Positions 8,613 to 18,590 of a stretch of DNA of 64,000 nt are shown piece by piece. Source of the DNA: Salinicoccus sp. RF5 (lineage in GTDB: Bacteria; Bacillota; Bacilli; Staphylococcales; Salinicoccaceae); the NCBI RefSeq assembly GCF_020786625.1, contig NZ_JAJGRC010000002.1:248001-312000 (forward strand), in the 5' to 3' direction. The translations under genes were made by a program, and so were the position numbers. The notes below the pieces were generated by a model. That model searched no databases, had not been told where the DNA came from, and worked only from the letters and a program-made list of their open reading frames with translations. Within the stretch, counting starts at the first letter, position 1; each line of letters opens with the position of its first letter.

Positions 8613-9917
8613 TTGGGTTACTTGAAAGCGCTTACGGCTACAGGGGCTACGGCCATGGTTCTGATGCTTGGAGCTTGTTCCGGTGGAGAGGACGAGTCCG
8701 CTTCAGCGGGTGAAGGGAACGAAGGGGAAAAAACGGTCGAATTCATGCATCTATGGCCGGAAGGCAATTCGGCCCAGCATCATAGGGTGGTCGAGGAGAT
8801 CATCTCAGATTTTGAAGCAGAGAATGAAGGAGTCTCGGTGGATGTTGAAGTCTTGAGCAACGAGCAGTATAAGGATAAGGTGAAGGTGCTCTCCTCCTCT
8901 GATGAATTGCCGGATGTCGGCATGACATGGGCAGCGGGATATCTGGAGCCTTATGTCAGCGGAGAAAAGTTCGCGCCACTGGACGACATGCTGGATGATG
9001 GATTGCGCGAACAGTTTGTAGAAGGGACGACTGAAGGCTATGAAATCGACGGTCAGACGTATGGCCTGCCATTGGAACTGAATACGGCGAACGTCTACTA
9101 CAACAAAGCCATATTCGATGAATACGGCCTGGAGCCGCCTGAGACACTGGAGGAGTTCAATTCGGTGGTGGATACACTGAACGAAAATGGTGTACCGCCT
9201 GTCGCTCTTGGAAATGGAGACAGTTGGACAGGCTCGATGTGGTATATGTATCTGGCTGACAGGCTCGGGGGCTCCCAACTGCTGACGGAAGCCATTGAAT
9301 CCGGCGATTTCAACAAGCCTGAACTTATACAGGCTGCAGAAGAAGTACAGAACCTCGTGGATAATGATACCTTCATGCAAGGGGCGAATGGTCTGTCCGA
9401 CCAGGAAGCCAAGAGTTCATTCATGAATGAGCAGGCGGCAATGTATCTGATTGCTACATGGGATCTGCCGAACTACACGACGAATGAAGACGTTCCACAG
9501 GAGTTCCGCGACTCGGTCGGCTATTTCAAATTCCCAACCGTTGACGGTGAGGGAGATATGGACAGCTATGTCGGCGGTCCGGGCGTTGGCATGTTCGTTG
9601 CTGAAAACTCGGATGTAAAGGAAGAGGCGAAGGCATTTACCAAATTCTTCGTAGAAGAATGGGGCGAGCGTGCAGTGACCGATGTAGGTATAATTCCGGC
9701 AACCAAAATCGATCCCGAATCGCTGGACCTGCCTCAGATGTATGTAGATGTGCTGAACGATTTGAATTCGGCTTCTAACATCACTCTTTATGCAGATGTA
9801 CAGATGAGTGCAGACGCAGCAGATGTGCACCTGAATCAGATACAGGCATTGTTCGGCGGAGAAGTGACACCTGAAGAATTCACTGAAGCACATACGGAAG
9901 TGCTCGAGGGCGAATAG
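8613..9917 (+). CDS. Extracellular sugar-binding lipoprotein of ABC importer (likely xylo-oligosaccharides)
   Basis: A 434-residue family 1 solute-binding protein. A short signal peptide ends in the lipobox LGAC with Cys22, followed by a Gly/Glu/Ser-rich linker. VEFMHLWPEGNSAQHHRVVEEI then begins the mature domain, and GLPLELNTANVYYNKAIFDEYGLEPPETLEEF is the typical hinge-side region. The start is a TTG eight bases after CAGGGGG; no better ATG is in frame. It heads an operon with two permeases and sits between xylR and xylA, so a xylose-containing oligosaccharide is the likely ligand. That fits the intracellular GH43 enzyme downstream. Confidence 0.88.
   Translation: MGYLKALTATGATAMVLMLGACSGGEDESASAGEGNEGEKTVEFMHLWPEGNSAQHHRVVEEIISDFEAENEGVSVDVEVLSNEQYKDKVKVLSSSDELPDVGMTWAAGYLEPYVSGEKFAPLDDMLDDGLREQFVEGTTEGYEIDGQTYGLPLELNTANVYYNKAIFDEYGLEPPETLEEFNSVVDTLNENGVPPVALGNGDSWTGSMWYMYLADRLGGSQLLTEAIESGDFNKPELIQAAEEVQNLVDNDTFMQGANGLSDQEAKSSFMNEQAAMYLIATWDLPNYTTNEDVPQEFRDSVGYFKFPTVDGEGDMDSYVGGPGVGMFVAENSDVKEEAKAFTKFFVEEWGERAVTDVGIIPATKIDPESLDLPQMYVDVLNDLNSASNITLYADVQMSADAADVHLNQIQALFGGEVTPEEFTEAHTEVLEGE
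8623..8636 (+). promoter_or_regulatory. cre-like site (CcpA) inside the 5' end of the binding-protein gene
   Basis: TGAAAGCGCTTACG matches the consensus TGWNANCGNTNWCA at all but the last base. It lies just after the start codon, a common roadblock position for CcpA in Firmicutes. Confidence 0.6.
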
Positions 9918-9938
9918 TTGTACACGCATCATGATTCT

Positions 9939-9971
9939 GGGAGGGTGGCGATCTTACCGTTGCCCCCTCCC
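9939..9971 (+). promoter_or_regulatory. Intra-operon hairpin after binding-protein gene
   Basis: GGGAGG, a bulge and GGC pair with GCC, a bulge and CCTCCC. No T run follows and the permease start is 20 bases downstream. Such hairpins usually protect the upstream message or attenuate read-through, giving more binding protein than permease. Confidence 0.6.
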
Positions 9972-9990
9972 TCAAATGTAGGTGAATGTG

Positions 9991-10869
9991 ATGAATAAGG
10001 TAATGTCTAATAAATGGATGATACTCCTCTACATGTCACCGGCGCTTCTGCTGGTGGGGGTGCTGATCTTCATTCCACTTATCCTGTCAGGCTATTATGG
10101 ATTGATGGAGTGGGACGGTATAGGGGAAATGAAATTCATCGGATTGGAAAACTATATCAGGGGCTTGCAAGACGGCATGTTCTGGACAAGTGTATGGCAT
10201 TCGACACTTCTGGCTCTATTTTCTACACTGAGCCTCATACTCTATCTGGCTGTATCCCTTGTGTTGGCTTCCAAAATAAAAGGGGCCGGTCTCCTGAGAA
10301 AAATCTATCTTATCCCAATGTTGCTGTCGTCTGTTGCGATTGCGCAGTTGTGGATCAAAGTCTACAATCCTTCCAATGGTATCCTAAATTGGATCCTGAT
10401 GCAGGTGGGGGTTGAAAATCCACCTTCATGGCTGGCTGACCCGAATATCGTACTCTATGCCATATTTCTGCCGATAGTGTGGCAGTATGCAGGGTTCTAC
10501 ATACTCATATACTATGCTGCACTGAAGAATATTCCCGAGACGGTGATTGAGGCGGCCCGTATAGATGGGGCATCGCCGCTGCAGATTGCACTCAAGATAA
10601 AATTACCTCTGATCCGGGAAGTCATCCTTGTTACGGTAGTGCTGGCGGTTGTCGGGTCATTGAAATACTTTGATTTGATTTATGTAATGACCAATGGGGG
10701 ACCGAACGGTGCAAGTGAGGTCATGGCCTCATATATGTATAAGCTCGCCTTCTCGGTAAATGACTTCGGGTACGGAAGTGCGATTGGATTCCTGATGCTC
10801 ATAATTACATTGATAGCAACCTTGCTCATCCGTAAAGCCACTTCAAGTGATGAGAAACTTCAATATTAA
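9991..10869 (+). CDS. Sugar ABC transporter permease 1 (MalF-type)
   Basis: A 292-residue CUT1 permease with six predicted membrane helices. The cytoplasmic EAA loop is NIPETVIEAARIDGASPLQI. ATG 9991 is chosen over an in-frame GTG at 9982 because AGGTGA sits five bases before 9991. It follows the binding-protein gene after a hairpin and precedes permease 2 by 11 bp. With the second permease it forms the channel of the putative xylo-oligosaccharide importer, energised by a separate ATPase. Confidence 0.92.
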   Translation: MNKVMSNKWMILLYMSPALLLVGVLIFIPLILSGYYGLMEWDGIGEMKFIGLENYIRGLQDGMFWTSVWHSTLLALFSTLSLILYLAVSLVLASKIKGAGLLRKIYLIPMLLSSVAIAQLWIKVYNPSNGILNWILMQVGVENPPSWLADPNIVLYAIFLPIVWQYAGFYILIYYAALKNIPETVIEAARIDGASPLQIALKIKLPLIREVILVTVVLAVVGSLKYFDLIYVMTNGGPNGASEVMASYMYKLAFSVNDFGYGSAIGFLMLIITLIATLLIRKATSSDEKLQY

Positions 10870-10880
10870 AGGGGATGTGT

Positions 10881-11705
10881 ATGTTGAATCGTTTAGGTTA
10901 CATACTGCTCTATTCCTTCCTTGGAATCGTGGCAGTGATACAACTTTTTCCGCTGTTTTGGCTGTTCCTCTTTTCCCTCAAGGACAACAGGGAGATCTTT
11001 TCCGGGTCTCCCTTTGCCCTGCCAAGTGAATTCAAATGGGAGAACTACCTGAAGGTATGGGAGGGCGGCATTGGCCTCTACTTCTGGAACAGCATATGGA
11101 TTACAGCTACTGCTGTAATACTCACTGTAGTGATAGCCAGCATGGCTACATTTGCATTGACCAGGATGAAATGGAAACTCAGCGGCCTGGTGCTAGGGCT
11201 GATCATGGTCGGCCTGATGATCCCCGTCCATTCGGCCATCATTCCGCTGTTCAGCATGTTCCTTCAAGTCAATCTGATCGACAATCCATTGTCGATCATC
11301 ATCACCTATACGGCCTATAATCTGCCAATCACCATCATGATCCTGCTCGGCTTCTACTACACACTCCCAAGAGAGATAGAGGAAGCGGCAGTCATTGACG
11401 GCTGTAATATCCATGGGGTGTTTTTCAGGATCATACTACCCATGACGATGCCGATCATGTCCACGACGATCATCATCAACATGATCTACAACTGGAATGA
11501 GTTCGTATTCGTCAACACCTTCATCAGCTCCGATAAGTACAAGACGTTGACAGTCGGGATACAGAACTTCATAGGCCAGTATATGACGGACTGGGGGGCT
11601 ATCGGGGCCACCCTCATCATCAGTATCTTGCCTATCCTCATCGCCTTCATCTTTTTCAGCAATAAAGTGGTGGAGGGACTCGCTTCCAGTGCGGTCAAAG
11701 GATGA
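10881..11705 (+). CDS. Sugar ABC transporter permease 2 (MalG-type)
   Basis: A 274-residue CUT1 permease of the COG0395 type. It opens with an N-terminal helix followed by PLFWLFLFSLKDNREIF, typical of MalG homologues. The EAA loop is TLPREIEEAAVIDGCNIHGV and the tail SNKVVEGLASSAVKG is characteristic. ATG 10881 has AAAGGGG six bases upstream; the in-frame ATG at 10875 is too close to it. This is the last gene of the three-gene importer operon, and no ATPase gene follows. Confidence 0.92.
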   Translation: MLNRLGYILLYSFLGIVAVIQLFPLFWLFLFSLKDNREIFSGSPFALPSEFKWENYLKVWEGGIGLYFWNSIWITATAVILTVVIASMATFALTRMKWKLSGLVLGLIMVGLMIPVHSAIIPLFSMFLQVNLIDNPLSIIITYTAYNLPITIMILLGFYYTLPREIEEAAVIDGCNIHGVFFRIILPMTMPIMSTTIIINMIYNWNEFVFVNTFISSDKYKTLTVGIQNFIGQYMTDWGAIGATLIISILPILIAFIFFSNKVVEGLASSAVKG

Positions 11706-11708
11706 AAA

Positions 11709-11729
11709 AAGACACCTATGCGGTGTCTT
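11709..11729. terminator. Terminator shared by ABC operon and YesL-like gene
   Basis: AAGACACC and GGTGTCTT form an 8-bp stem. The minus strand has a T run after it, so it mainly serves the YesL-like gene, whose stop codon it overlaps. Confidence 0.7.
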
Positions 11730-12342
11730 AGCTGTTCGGTGCCTTTGAATTGAGCTTATTGAAAGCCATGAGGGCGAACCAGGTGGTCGTTAATGAATAG
11801 GCAGTCATGCCAAAGATGAAGGCAAGCGGCGGGAGGAAGTAGAAGATTGCGCCAAGTGCTGCAAGTGATACAGCCATCAGTGCTGTATGCACGGGACTGA
11901 TCAGCATGAAGAGGAATGCGTTTCTAACGACTTTCAGGATGCTGCCTTCAAAATGGACGAAAGCGGGGAACAGATAGAACAGGAACAGGGCGTAGAGTAA
12001 TATGACAGCAAAAAGCAGGATGTGTATCAGCATCAAATCGCCGGGTGCAGTAACATCGATGAAGATTAGGTTCACTGCAATCAGGGCCACTCCGAAGATA
12101 ACGCACAGGCCGAGCAGGTTGCTTTTGAAAAAGTGCGCCTTGTAATGGCCGATGAAAGTTTTTGAAATGGACACGTCGGTGTCTCCCCTCAACCATCTCC
12201 GAACCACATGGAATACGGAAAATGTAGCAGGGAAGAGACCGAATGCCACCAGACCAATCAGAGTGAATACTACCCAGAGGAGCTGCACATACGCAAGGCG
12301 CATAATCCACTCAAGAATTCTGTATATGAATGAGTTATACAT
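11728..12342 (-). CDS. YesL-like membrane protein (DUF624)
   Basis: A 204-residue protein with about five hydrophobic helices. It begins MYNSFIYRILEWIMRLAYVQ, the pattern of the DUF624/YesL family, which is regularly found beside sugar ABC importers in Firmicutes; its biochemical role is not established. ATG 12342 is chosen because GGGGTGG lies five bases upstream; the in-frame GTG upstream of it overlaps that site. It is divergent from xylA, so the XylR operator at 12400-12424 may control both. Confidence 0.82.
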   Translation of the reverse strand: MYNSFIYRILEWIMRLAYVQLLWVVFTLIGLVAFGLFPATFSVFHVVRRWLRGDTDVSISKTFIGHYKAHFFKSNLLGLCVIFGVALIAVNLIFIDVTAPGDLMLIHILLFAVILLYALFLFYLFPAFVHFEGSILKVVRNAFLFMLISPVHTALMAVSLAALGAIFYFLPPLAFIFGMTAYSLTTTWFALMAFNKLNSKAPNS

Positions 12343-12399
12343 TAAGACCACCCCGTTTGGATTAGTTTAGTATATTCATGTTAAGTACATCACAATTAC

Positions 12400-12424
12400 T
12401 TAGTTTGTCTTTCAGACGAACTAA
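12400..12424. promoter_or_regulatory. XylR operator before xylA
   Basis: Half-sites TTAGTTTGTC and GACGAACTAA flank a 5-base centre; 9 of 10 pairs match. The 25-bp length and TTAGTTTGT arm agree with the Bacillus/Staphylococcus xyl operator. It lies 38 bases before the xylA start, in the divergent gap with the YesL-like gene. Confidence 0.85.
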
Positions 12425-12461
12425 CTATTAATAAGTATATTTAAAACTAGGAGGAAATACA

Positions 12462-13781
12462 ATGGCATACTTCAACAACATAGAAAAGATCAATTACGAG
12501 GGACCGAATTCAAACAAGGACATGGCGTTCAAGTTCTACAATCCGGATGAAAAAATCAATGGCCAACGTATGGAGGATATCCTGAAGTTCGGCGTCGCCT
12601 ATTGGCATACGTTCACTGAGGATCTTTCGGACCCATTCGGTGCAGGTACAGCGCAGAGGCCTTGGGACAAATTTAGTGGAATGGATCTGGCTAAGGCACG
12701 GGTCGAAGCGGCTTTCGAATTCTACGACAAGCTTGGTGTTCCTTACTTCTGCTTCCACGATGTAGACATCGCACCTGAGGGAGATTCCCTGAAAGAAACC
12801 TATAAAAATCTTGATGAGATCGTTGCAATGATCAAAGATTACCAGAAGACAAGCGATGTAAAGCTGCTCTGGAATACTGCCAACAACTTCTCCCACCCGA
12901 GATTTGTACATGGTGCTGCTTCTTCCAACAGTGCGGATGTATTTGCTTATGCAGCTGCGAAGGTGAAGAAAGGACTGGAAATCGGCAAGGAACTTGGGGG
13001 AGAAAGTTACGTTTTCTGGGGCGGCCGTGAAGGATACGAGACGCTGCTGAATACTGACATGAAGCTTGAAATGGACAACCTCGGCAGATTCTTCCATATG
13101 GCGAAGGACTATGCAAGAGAAATCGGCTTCGACGCTCAGTTCCTGATCGAGCCGAAGCCGAAGGAGCCGACTTCCCATCAGTATGACTTTGATGTGGCAA
13201 GCGGATATGCGTTCCTCCAGAACTATGGTCTTGAGAAGGACTTCAAATTCAATATAGAAGCAAACCATGCAACATTGGCCGGCCATACATTCGAGCATGA
13301 ACTGCATTATGCAAGAATCCACGATATGCTTGGTTCCGTCGACGCCAACCAGGGACACCCGCTGCTCGGGTGGGATACCGACGAATTCCCGACAGACATC
13401 TACTCGACGACTCTGGCAATGTACGAAATCCTCAAAAATGGAGGCCTCGGAAAAGGCGGACTTAACTTCGATGCCAAAGTGAGAAGGGGATCATTCAAGG
13501 CAGACGATCTCTTCCATGCTCATATCGCAGGAATGGACAGCTTCGCAGTGGGGCTTAAACTCGCCCAAAGACTGCTTGATGATGGTGTAATCGAAGACCT
13601 CATCAGCGAACGCTACGACTCCTTCAACCAGGGCATCGGCAAAGAGATTGTGGAGGGCACTACAGATTTCAAGAAACTCGAAGCACACGCGCTTGGGCTT
13701 GGTGAAATCAACCTCGAATCCGGCAGCCTCGAGAAGATCAAAGCTAAAATCAATCAATATATGCTGACGATGTATAAATAG
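12462..13781 (+). CDS. xylA: Xylose isomerase
   Basis: A 439-residue class II xylose isomerase that converts D-xylose to D-xylulose in the cytoplasm. His99 and Asp102 in [10 protein letters not shown] are the ring-opening pair. [12 protein letters not shown] and [15 protein letters not shown] carry metal-site residues, and [12 protein letters not shown] follows. Length and motif spacing are normal. The ATG follows AGGAGG. A XylR operator precedes it, and xylB follows after 19 bp in the same operon. Confidence 0.98.
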   Translation: MAYFNNIEKINYEGPNSNKDMAFKFYNPDEKINGQRMEDILKFGVAYWHTFTEDLSDPFGAGTAQRPWDKFSGMDLAKARVEAAFEFYDKLGVPYFCFHDVDIAPEGDSLKETYKNLDEIVAMIKDYQKTSDVKLLWNTANNFSHPRFVHGAASSNSADVFAYAAAKVKKGLEIGKELGGESYVFWGGREGYETLLNTDMKLEMDNLGRFFHMAKDYAREIGFDAQFLIEPKPKEPTSHQYDFDVASGYAFLQNYGLEKDFKFNIEANHATLAGHTFEHELHYARIHDMLGSVDANQGHPLLGWDTDEFPTDIYSTTLAMYEILKNGGLGKGGLNFDAKVRRGSFKADDLFHAHIAGMDSFAVGLKLAQRLLDDGVIEDLISERYDSFNQGIGKEIVEGTTDFKKLEAHALGLGEINLESGSLEKIKAKINQYMLTMYK

Positions 13782-13800
13782 AAGAAAGAAGGTATTCAAG

Positions 13801-15288
13801 ATGGCTCATGTACTGGGTGTTGACCTTGGCACAAGCTCAATCAAGGTGATCATGGTTGATGAAGCGGGGAAGGTCGTAAAAGAGGCCGTGCAACCGCTCA
13901 ATATATTTCATGAAAAATCAGGATACAGTGAACAGGACCCTGAAGAGTGGGTTGAGAAGACGCTGCTGGCGCTCAAGGAAATAGGCGGCACAGGCACTGA
14001 AGAGATCGAAGCATTGAGTTTCTCAGGTCAGATGCATGGGCTGGTGCTTGTAGGAGAGTCTGGAATGGCATTAAGGAATGCGATTCTGTGGAATGATACA
14101 CGGACGACGAAGGAATGTGGAGAAATTATTCAGACTGTCGGAAGCGACAGATTGGTTGAGATCACAAAAAATGCAGCTCTGGAAGGCTTTACGCTTCCAA
14201 AGCTGTTATGGGTGAAGAAGCATGAACCTGAGGTGCTGGAGAAAGCATATCGTTTCCTATTGCCGAAAGACTACTTGAGATATAGGCTCACAGGTGAGAT
14301 GAACATGGAATATTCGGATGCTGCCGGTACACTGCTGTTGGATGTGCAACACAGGGAGTGGAGTCGGGAACTCTGCGAGGTGCTAAGCCTCGACTTCTCC
14401 CTCTGCCCACCCCTCGTAGAATCGACAGCCCAGACGGGCACTCTGAATTCAGAAACAGTGGAAGCAACAGGGTTATCAGAAAAAGTGAAAGTATTCGCAG
14501 GTGGAGCAGATAATGCTTGCGGTGCCATCGGGGCAGGTATTTTAGCCGAAGGTGATGCACTCTGCAGCATCGGAACCTCGGGTGTCGTACTCTCCTATGA
14601 ATCGACCGGAGATAAAGACTTCGGCGGTGCCATCCATTATTTCAACCATGCGGCGCCGGAAGCCTTCTATACGATGGGAGTAACGCTCGCTGCCGGAGAC
14701 AGCCTTTCCTGGTTCAAGAACACCTTCGCCCCGGATATGGACTTTGAAGAGTTGCTTTCAGGCATTAAGGGAGTCCCGGCTGGTGCTAATGGTCTGCTGT
14801 TCACACCATATATATCCGGGGAGCGGACGCCTCACATCGACAGCAGTATCCGCGGCGGGTTCAACGGCATAGATACATCGCACACACGTAATCATTTCAC
14901 TCGTGCTGTGATAGAAGGCATCACCTTCTCATTGAAGGAATCCCTTGAAATCATCAGGAATCATGGAAAGCCGATCGACCGCATCATCTCCATAGGTGGT
15001 GGGGCTAAAAATGCAGAATGGCTGCAGATCCAGGCGGATGTCTTCAATGCAGAGATAGTGAAATTGAAGACCGAGCAAGGTCCAGCGATGGGGGCGGCAA
15101 TGATTGCCGCAGTCGGTTCCGAATGGTTCGATTCATTGAAGACGTGTGCAGAGACTTTCACGGAGGAGGCGGAAAGCTTCAAGCCGTCAAAAGCAGAGGT
15201 GGAGCAGTACGAGAATGTATACCAGTTATATAAACAGGTCTATCCTGCAACACAGAAGTTGAATCATGACCTGATGGCTTACAAATAA
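13801..15288 (+). CDS. xylB: Xylulokinase
   Basis: A 495-residue FGGY-family kinase that phosphorylates D-xylulose to xylulose 5-phosphate. It opens with the phosphate-binding LGVDLGTSSIKVIMVD. SGQMHGLV contacts the sugar, GGADNACGAIGAG holds the catalytic aspartate region, and ISIGGGAKNAEWLQIQADV is the C-terminal ATP-site signature. It lies between xylA and the GH43 gene with short gaps of 19 and about 20 bp, all in one operon. Confidence 0.97.
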   Translation: MAHVLGVDLGTSSIKVIMVDEAGKVVKEAVQPLNIFHEKSGYSEQDPEEWVEKTLLALKEIGGTGTEEIEALSFSGQMHGLVLVGESGMALRNAILWNDTRTTKECGEIIQTVGSDRLVEITKNAALEGFTLPKLLWVKKHEPEVLEKAYRFLLPKDYLRYRLTGEMNMEYSDAAGTLLLDVQHREWSRELCEVLSLDFSLCPPLVESTAQTGTLNSETVEATGLSEKVKVFAGGADNACGAIGAGILAEGDALCSIGTSGVVLSYESTGDKDFGGAIHYFNHAAPEAFYTMGVTLAAGDSLSWFKNTFAPDMDFEELLSGIKGVPAGANGLLFTPYISGERTPHIDSSIRGGFNGIDTSHTRNHFTRAVIEGITFSLKESLEIIRNHGKPIDRIISIGGGAKNAEWLQIQADVFNAEIVKLKTEQGPAMGAAMIAAVGSEWFDSLKTCAETFTEEAESFKPSKAEVEQYENVYQLYKQVYPATQKLNHDLMAYK

Positions 15289-15309
15289 TATCGACGGGAG
15301 TGCATGATC

Positions 15310-16911
15310 ATGAAAATAGAAAATCCGATACTTAAAGGGTTCAATCCAGACCCGAGTATATTGAGGGTAGGGGACGACTACTATATAGCCGTCTCTACAT
15401 TCGAATGGTTTCCCGGAGTTCAGATCCATCACTCGAAAGACTTGGTGAACTGGCAGCTGGTCTCCCATCCGCTAAACCGGGTGTCTCAGCTTGATATGAA
15501 GGGCAATCCAAACTCAGGGGGCGTGTGGGCCCCATGCCTCTCCTACAGTGATGGTCAATTTTGGCTCATCTATACAGATGTGAAGGTGGTCGATGGACAA
15601 TGGAAGGATTGCCACAACTATCTGGTGACTGCAGATGCTGTAGATGGAGAATGGAGTGAACCCGTCTTCCTGAACAGTTCAGGGTTTGACCCTTCGTTGT
15701 TCCATGATGAAGATGGGAAAAAGTATCTGTTGAATATGGTCTGGGACCACCGGGTCGGCCATCATCCCTTCCGGGGGATTGTCCTCCAGGAATATTCCCC
15801 GGAAGACAAGGAACTCGTAGGAAAGCCGGAGATTATTTTCGAGGGGACGGAAATAAAACTGACTGAAGCGCCGCATATTTATAAAATAGATGGCTACTAC
15901 TATCTTCTTACTGCCGAAGGCGGGACAAGGTATGAACATGCTGCAACTCTGGCACGTGCAAAAAACTTGCGGGGACCTTATGAGCTTCACCCTGATAACC
16001 CATTGCTCACATCCTGGCATGAGCCCTCCAACCCACTGCAGAAGGCGGGACATGCCTCCATTGTCGAGACGCAGAATGGCGAGTGGTACATTGCACATCT
16101 TACGGGTCGTCCGTTGAGGATGGAGTCGGAATCCATCTATCATGATCGGGGATACTGTCCGCTCGGTAGGGAGACAGCCCTTCAACGTCTGGAGTGGCGC
16201 GATGGATGGCCGTATGTAATCGGCAGCAAGGCAGGCAGCCTGCTAGTTGATGCACCCGACTTGCCTTCGTATCCTGTGTCTCCTACGTATAAGGAATTGG
16301 AAACTTTTGAAGGGGATGGACTGAACATCAATTTCCAGACTCTCAGAATACCGTTTAACGACACAATCGGTTCTCTTAAGGAAAGCCCCGATCACCTCAG
16401 GCTGTATGGCCGGGAATCACTGACCTCCCTCTTCACCCAATCATTTGTTGCAAGAAGATGGCAGAGCCTGAATTTTGAGGCTGAAACGGCACTCAAGTAT
16501 ACTCCTGAAACTTTTCAGCAGGCAGCTGGTCTGGTCAACTATTATAATACAGAAAACTGGACGGCCCTTCAGGTCTCTTTCAATGAAGAAAAGGGAAGGG
16601 TGCTGGAATTGACCTCCTGCGACAACTTCGGCTTCTCAGCCCATCTGGAAGATGCGCACGAAGTTCCCAGAAGCGTAGAGTATATTTACTTGAAAGTAAA
16701 AGTTGATGGACATCACTATAGCTATTCTTATTCATTTGATGGAGAATCGTGGATGGACATAGGGGTGACTTTTGAAAGCCGTAAACTGTCTGACGATTAT
16801 GTTGAAGGCGGAGGATTCTTTACAGGCGCCTTTGTAGGGATGCAGTGCCAAGATACAAGCGGCAGAGGAAAGCATGCCGACTTCAAATATTTCAGGTACA
16901 AAGAAGATTAA
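15310..16911 (+). CDS. xynB: Beta-xylosidase, glycoside hydrolase family 43
   Basis: A 533-residue GH43 enzyme. Asp14 in GFNPDPSI is the catalytic base, GFDPSLFHD contains the pKa-modulating aspartate, and [10 protein letters not shown] holds the catalytic acid glutamate. A beta-sandwich domain fills roughly residues 320-533, as in the Geobacillus and Bacillus XynB enzymes. There is no signal peptide, so it should split imported xylo-oligosaccharides in the cytoplasm to xylose for XylA. ATG 15310 fits CGGGAG spacing better than the in-frame ATG at 15304. It is third in the xylAB operon and ends with a terminator. Confidence 0.95.
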   Translation: MKIENPILKGFNPDPSILRVGDDYYIAVSTFEWFPGVQIHHSKDLVNWQLVSHPLNRVSQLDMKGNPNSGGVWAPCLSYSDGQFWLIYTDVKVVDGQWKDCHNYLVTADAVDGEWSEPVFLNSSGFDPSLFHDEDGKKYLLNMVWDHRVGHHPFRGIVLQEYSPEDKELVGKPEIIFEGTEIKLTEAPHIYKIDGYYYLLTAEGGTRYEHAATLARAKNLRGPYELHPDNPLLTSWHEPSNPLQKAGHASIVETQNGEWYIAHLTGRPLRMESESIYHDRGYCPLGRETALQRLEWRDGWPYVIGSKAGSLLVDAPDLPSYPVSPTYKELETFEGDGLNINFQTLRIPFNDTIGSLKESPDHLRLYGRESLTSLFTQSFVARRWQSLNFEAETALKYTPETFQQAAGLVNYYNTENWTALQVSFNEEKGRVLELTSCDNFGFSAHLEDAHEVPRSVEYIYLKVKVDGHHYSYSYSFDGESWMDIGVTFESRKLSDDYVEGGGFFTGAFVGMQCQDTSGRGKHADFKYFRYKED

Positions 16912-16920
16912 GCATGAAAG

Positions 16921-16952
16921 AAACTGGAGATGGTCATGCCTCTCCAGTTTTT
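16921..16952 (+). terminator. Terminator after xynB
   Basis: AACTGGAGA pairs with TCTCCAGTT across a 10-base loop, followed by TTT. It lies between xynB and the MFS porter gene, so the porter is reached by read-through or has its own promoter. Confidence 0.75.
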
Positions 16953-16986
16953 AAGTATAAGCTCAAGATAAAGGGGTTTTCATATT

Positions 16987-18378
16987 ATGGCGCAACACTA
17001 TAACAGAGGTTTCATCGTTGCAATCACTCTGATTGCAACACTGGGTGGGTTATTGTTCGGTTATGACACCGCAGTCATTTCCGGGGCTGAACAATCGCTT
17101 CAGAAATACATAACTGCGGATTACAATTCGTTCATCCATGGCGTGACGGTCTCCAGTGCCCTCATCGGTTGTGTAATCGGCGGCTTGTTGTCCGGGCGGA
17201 TTGCTGCAGCTTTTGGGCGTAAGAGATCGCTGCAGTTGGCAGCGCTGCTGCTGATGGTTTCTGCATTTCTTTCCGCATATCCTGAACTTATTTTCTTTGA
17301 AGTCGGGGAGTCGGGTCTCGCCCTGCTCATCATGTTCAACATCTATCGTATTATAGGGGGGATCGGGGTCGGACTTGCCTCAGCCGTTTCTCCGATGTTC
17401 ATAAGTGAGATGGCACCTTCGGGCATCAGGGGTCGTCTGGTTTCATGGAACCAGTTCGCCATCATATTCGGGATGCTCGTCGTCTACTTCGTCAACTATG
17501 CCATTACATTCGGACAGTCGGACTTATGGATCGACGATATGGGCTGGAGATACATGTTCGCATCAGAAGCGGTGCCGGCATTGGTCTTCTTCGTCCTACT
17601 ATTCATGGTACCGGAGACGCCGCGCCATCTGACATTGAACGATGAAGAAGACAAGGCTTTGACGGTGCTGAACAGAATCTACCGCTCACCATCCCATGCC
17701 AAAAAGATTCTGGCGAACATCAAATCAACGAAAGATGGACAGAGTGAGCAGAAGACGCCGCTATTCACTTTCGGCAAGAAGGTCATCATCATCGGCATCA
17801 TGATCTCCTTCTTCCAGCAATTCATCGGAATTAACGTGGCACTGTACTATGCACCACGTATATTTGCAGATCTTGGTGCAGGTGCAAACGCATCGATGGT
17901 ACAGACAGTTGTGATGGGACTTGTGAATGTGATCTTCACACTTGTTGCCATAATGTATGTAGATAAGTTTGGCCGTAAGCCGCTGCTCATCATAGGATCA
18001 ACGGGCATGGCAGTGGGCATGCTGGGTGTAAGTACGCTTGCAGGTTTCGGCATCATCGGCATTTCAACCCTTATATTCATCGTCATCTACACAGCTTCAT
18101 TCATGATGAGCTGGGGCCCGATTGCCTGGGTGCTCCTTTCCGAGATATTCCCGAACAGGGTCAGAAGCAGTGCGATGGCCATTGCGGTAGCCGTACAATG
18201 GTTGGCGAACTTCACAATCACTTCCTTCTATCCTTTCATGATGGAAATAAGCGGAGCCATGACATACGGCTTCTATGCTCTGATGTGTTTCCTTTCCGGA
18301 CTCTTCGTATGGAAATTCGTTCCTGAGACGAAAGGGAAAACGCTGGAAGAGCTTGAAGAGCTGTGGGTAAAGGGATGA
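16987..18378 (+). CDS. xylT: MFS sugar porter, likely D-xylose:H+ symporter
   Basis: A 463-residue 12-helix sugar porter. GGLLFGYDTAVISGAE is the family start, GRIAAAFGRKRSLQ is the loop 2-3 motif, PETPRHL ends helix 6, QQFIGINVALYYAP is in helix 7, and PETKGKTLEELEEL is the classic C-terminal motif. This is the XylE/XylT/GlcP type of proton-coupled porter. Position directly after xylA-xylB-xynB makes xylose the most likely substrate, although glucose or arabinose cannot be excluded. The symbol rests on context. Confidence 0.85.
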   Translation: MAQHYNRGFIVAITLIATLGGLLFGYDTAVISGAEQSLQKYITADYNSFIHGVTVSSALIGCVIGGLLSGRIAAAFGRKRSLQLAALLLMVSAFLSAYPELIFFEVGESGLALLIMFNIYRIIGGIGVGLASAVSPMFISEMAPSGIRGRLVSWNQFAIIFGMLVVYFVNYAITFGQSDLWIDDMGWRYMFASEAVPALVFFVLLFMVPETPRHLTLNDEEDKALTVLNRIYRSPSHAKKILANIKSTKDGQSEQKTPLFTFGKKVIIIGIMISFFQQFIGINVALYYAPRIFADLGAGANASMVQTVVMGLVNVIFTLVAIMYVDKFGRKPLLIIGSTGMAVGMLGVSTLAGFGIIGISTLIFIVIYTASFMMSWGPIAWVLLSEIFPNRVRSSAMAIAVAVQWLANFTITSFYPFMMEISGAMTYGFYALMCFLSGLFVWKFVPETKGKTLEELEELWVKG

Positions 18379-18428
18379 TCATAAAAATTTCTTACAATAC
18401 AATCTCTACGAAGTGGTAGATATATTGA

Positions 18429-18462
18429 AGGCTTGGACTACGGTTCAAGCTTTTTATTTTTT
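18429..18462 (+). terminator. Terminator at end of xylose locus
   Basis: GCTTGGAC and GTTCAAGC form a stem with one mismatch, followed by TTTTTATTTTTT. Confidence 0.75.
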
Positions 18463-18590
18463 AATGGAAATATCATTTAAATATAAAGTTTTAAATAACT
18501 GAATTTTTAGTATATTATGTATGTATCCCTATAGAGAATACAGGGTTATAGTGACGATATATACATTAAAATAAGGGGGAATGGTTCGAT

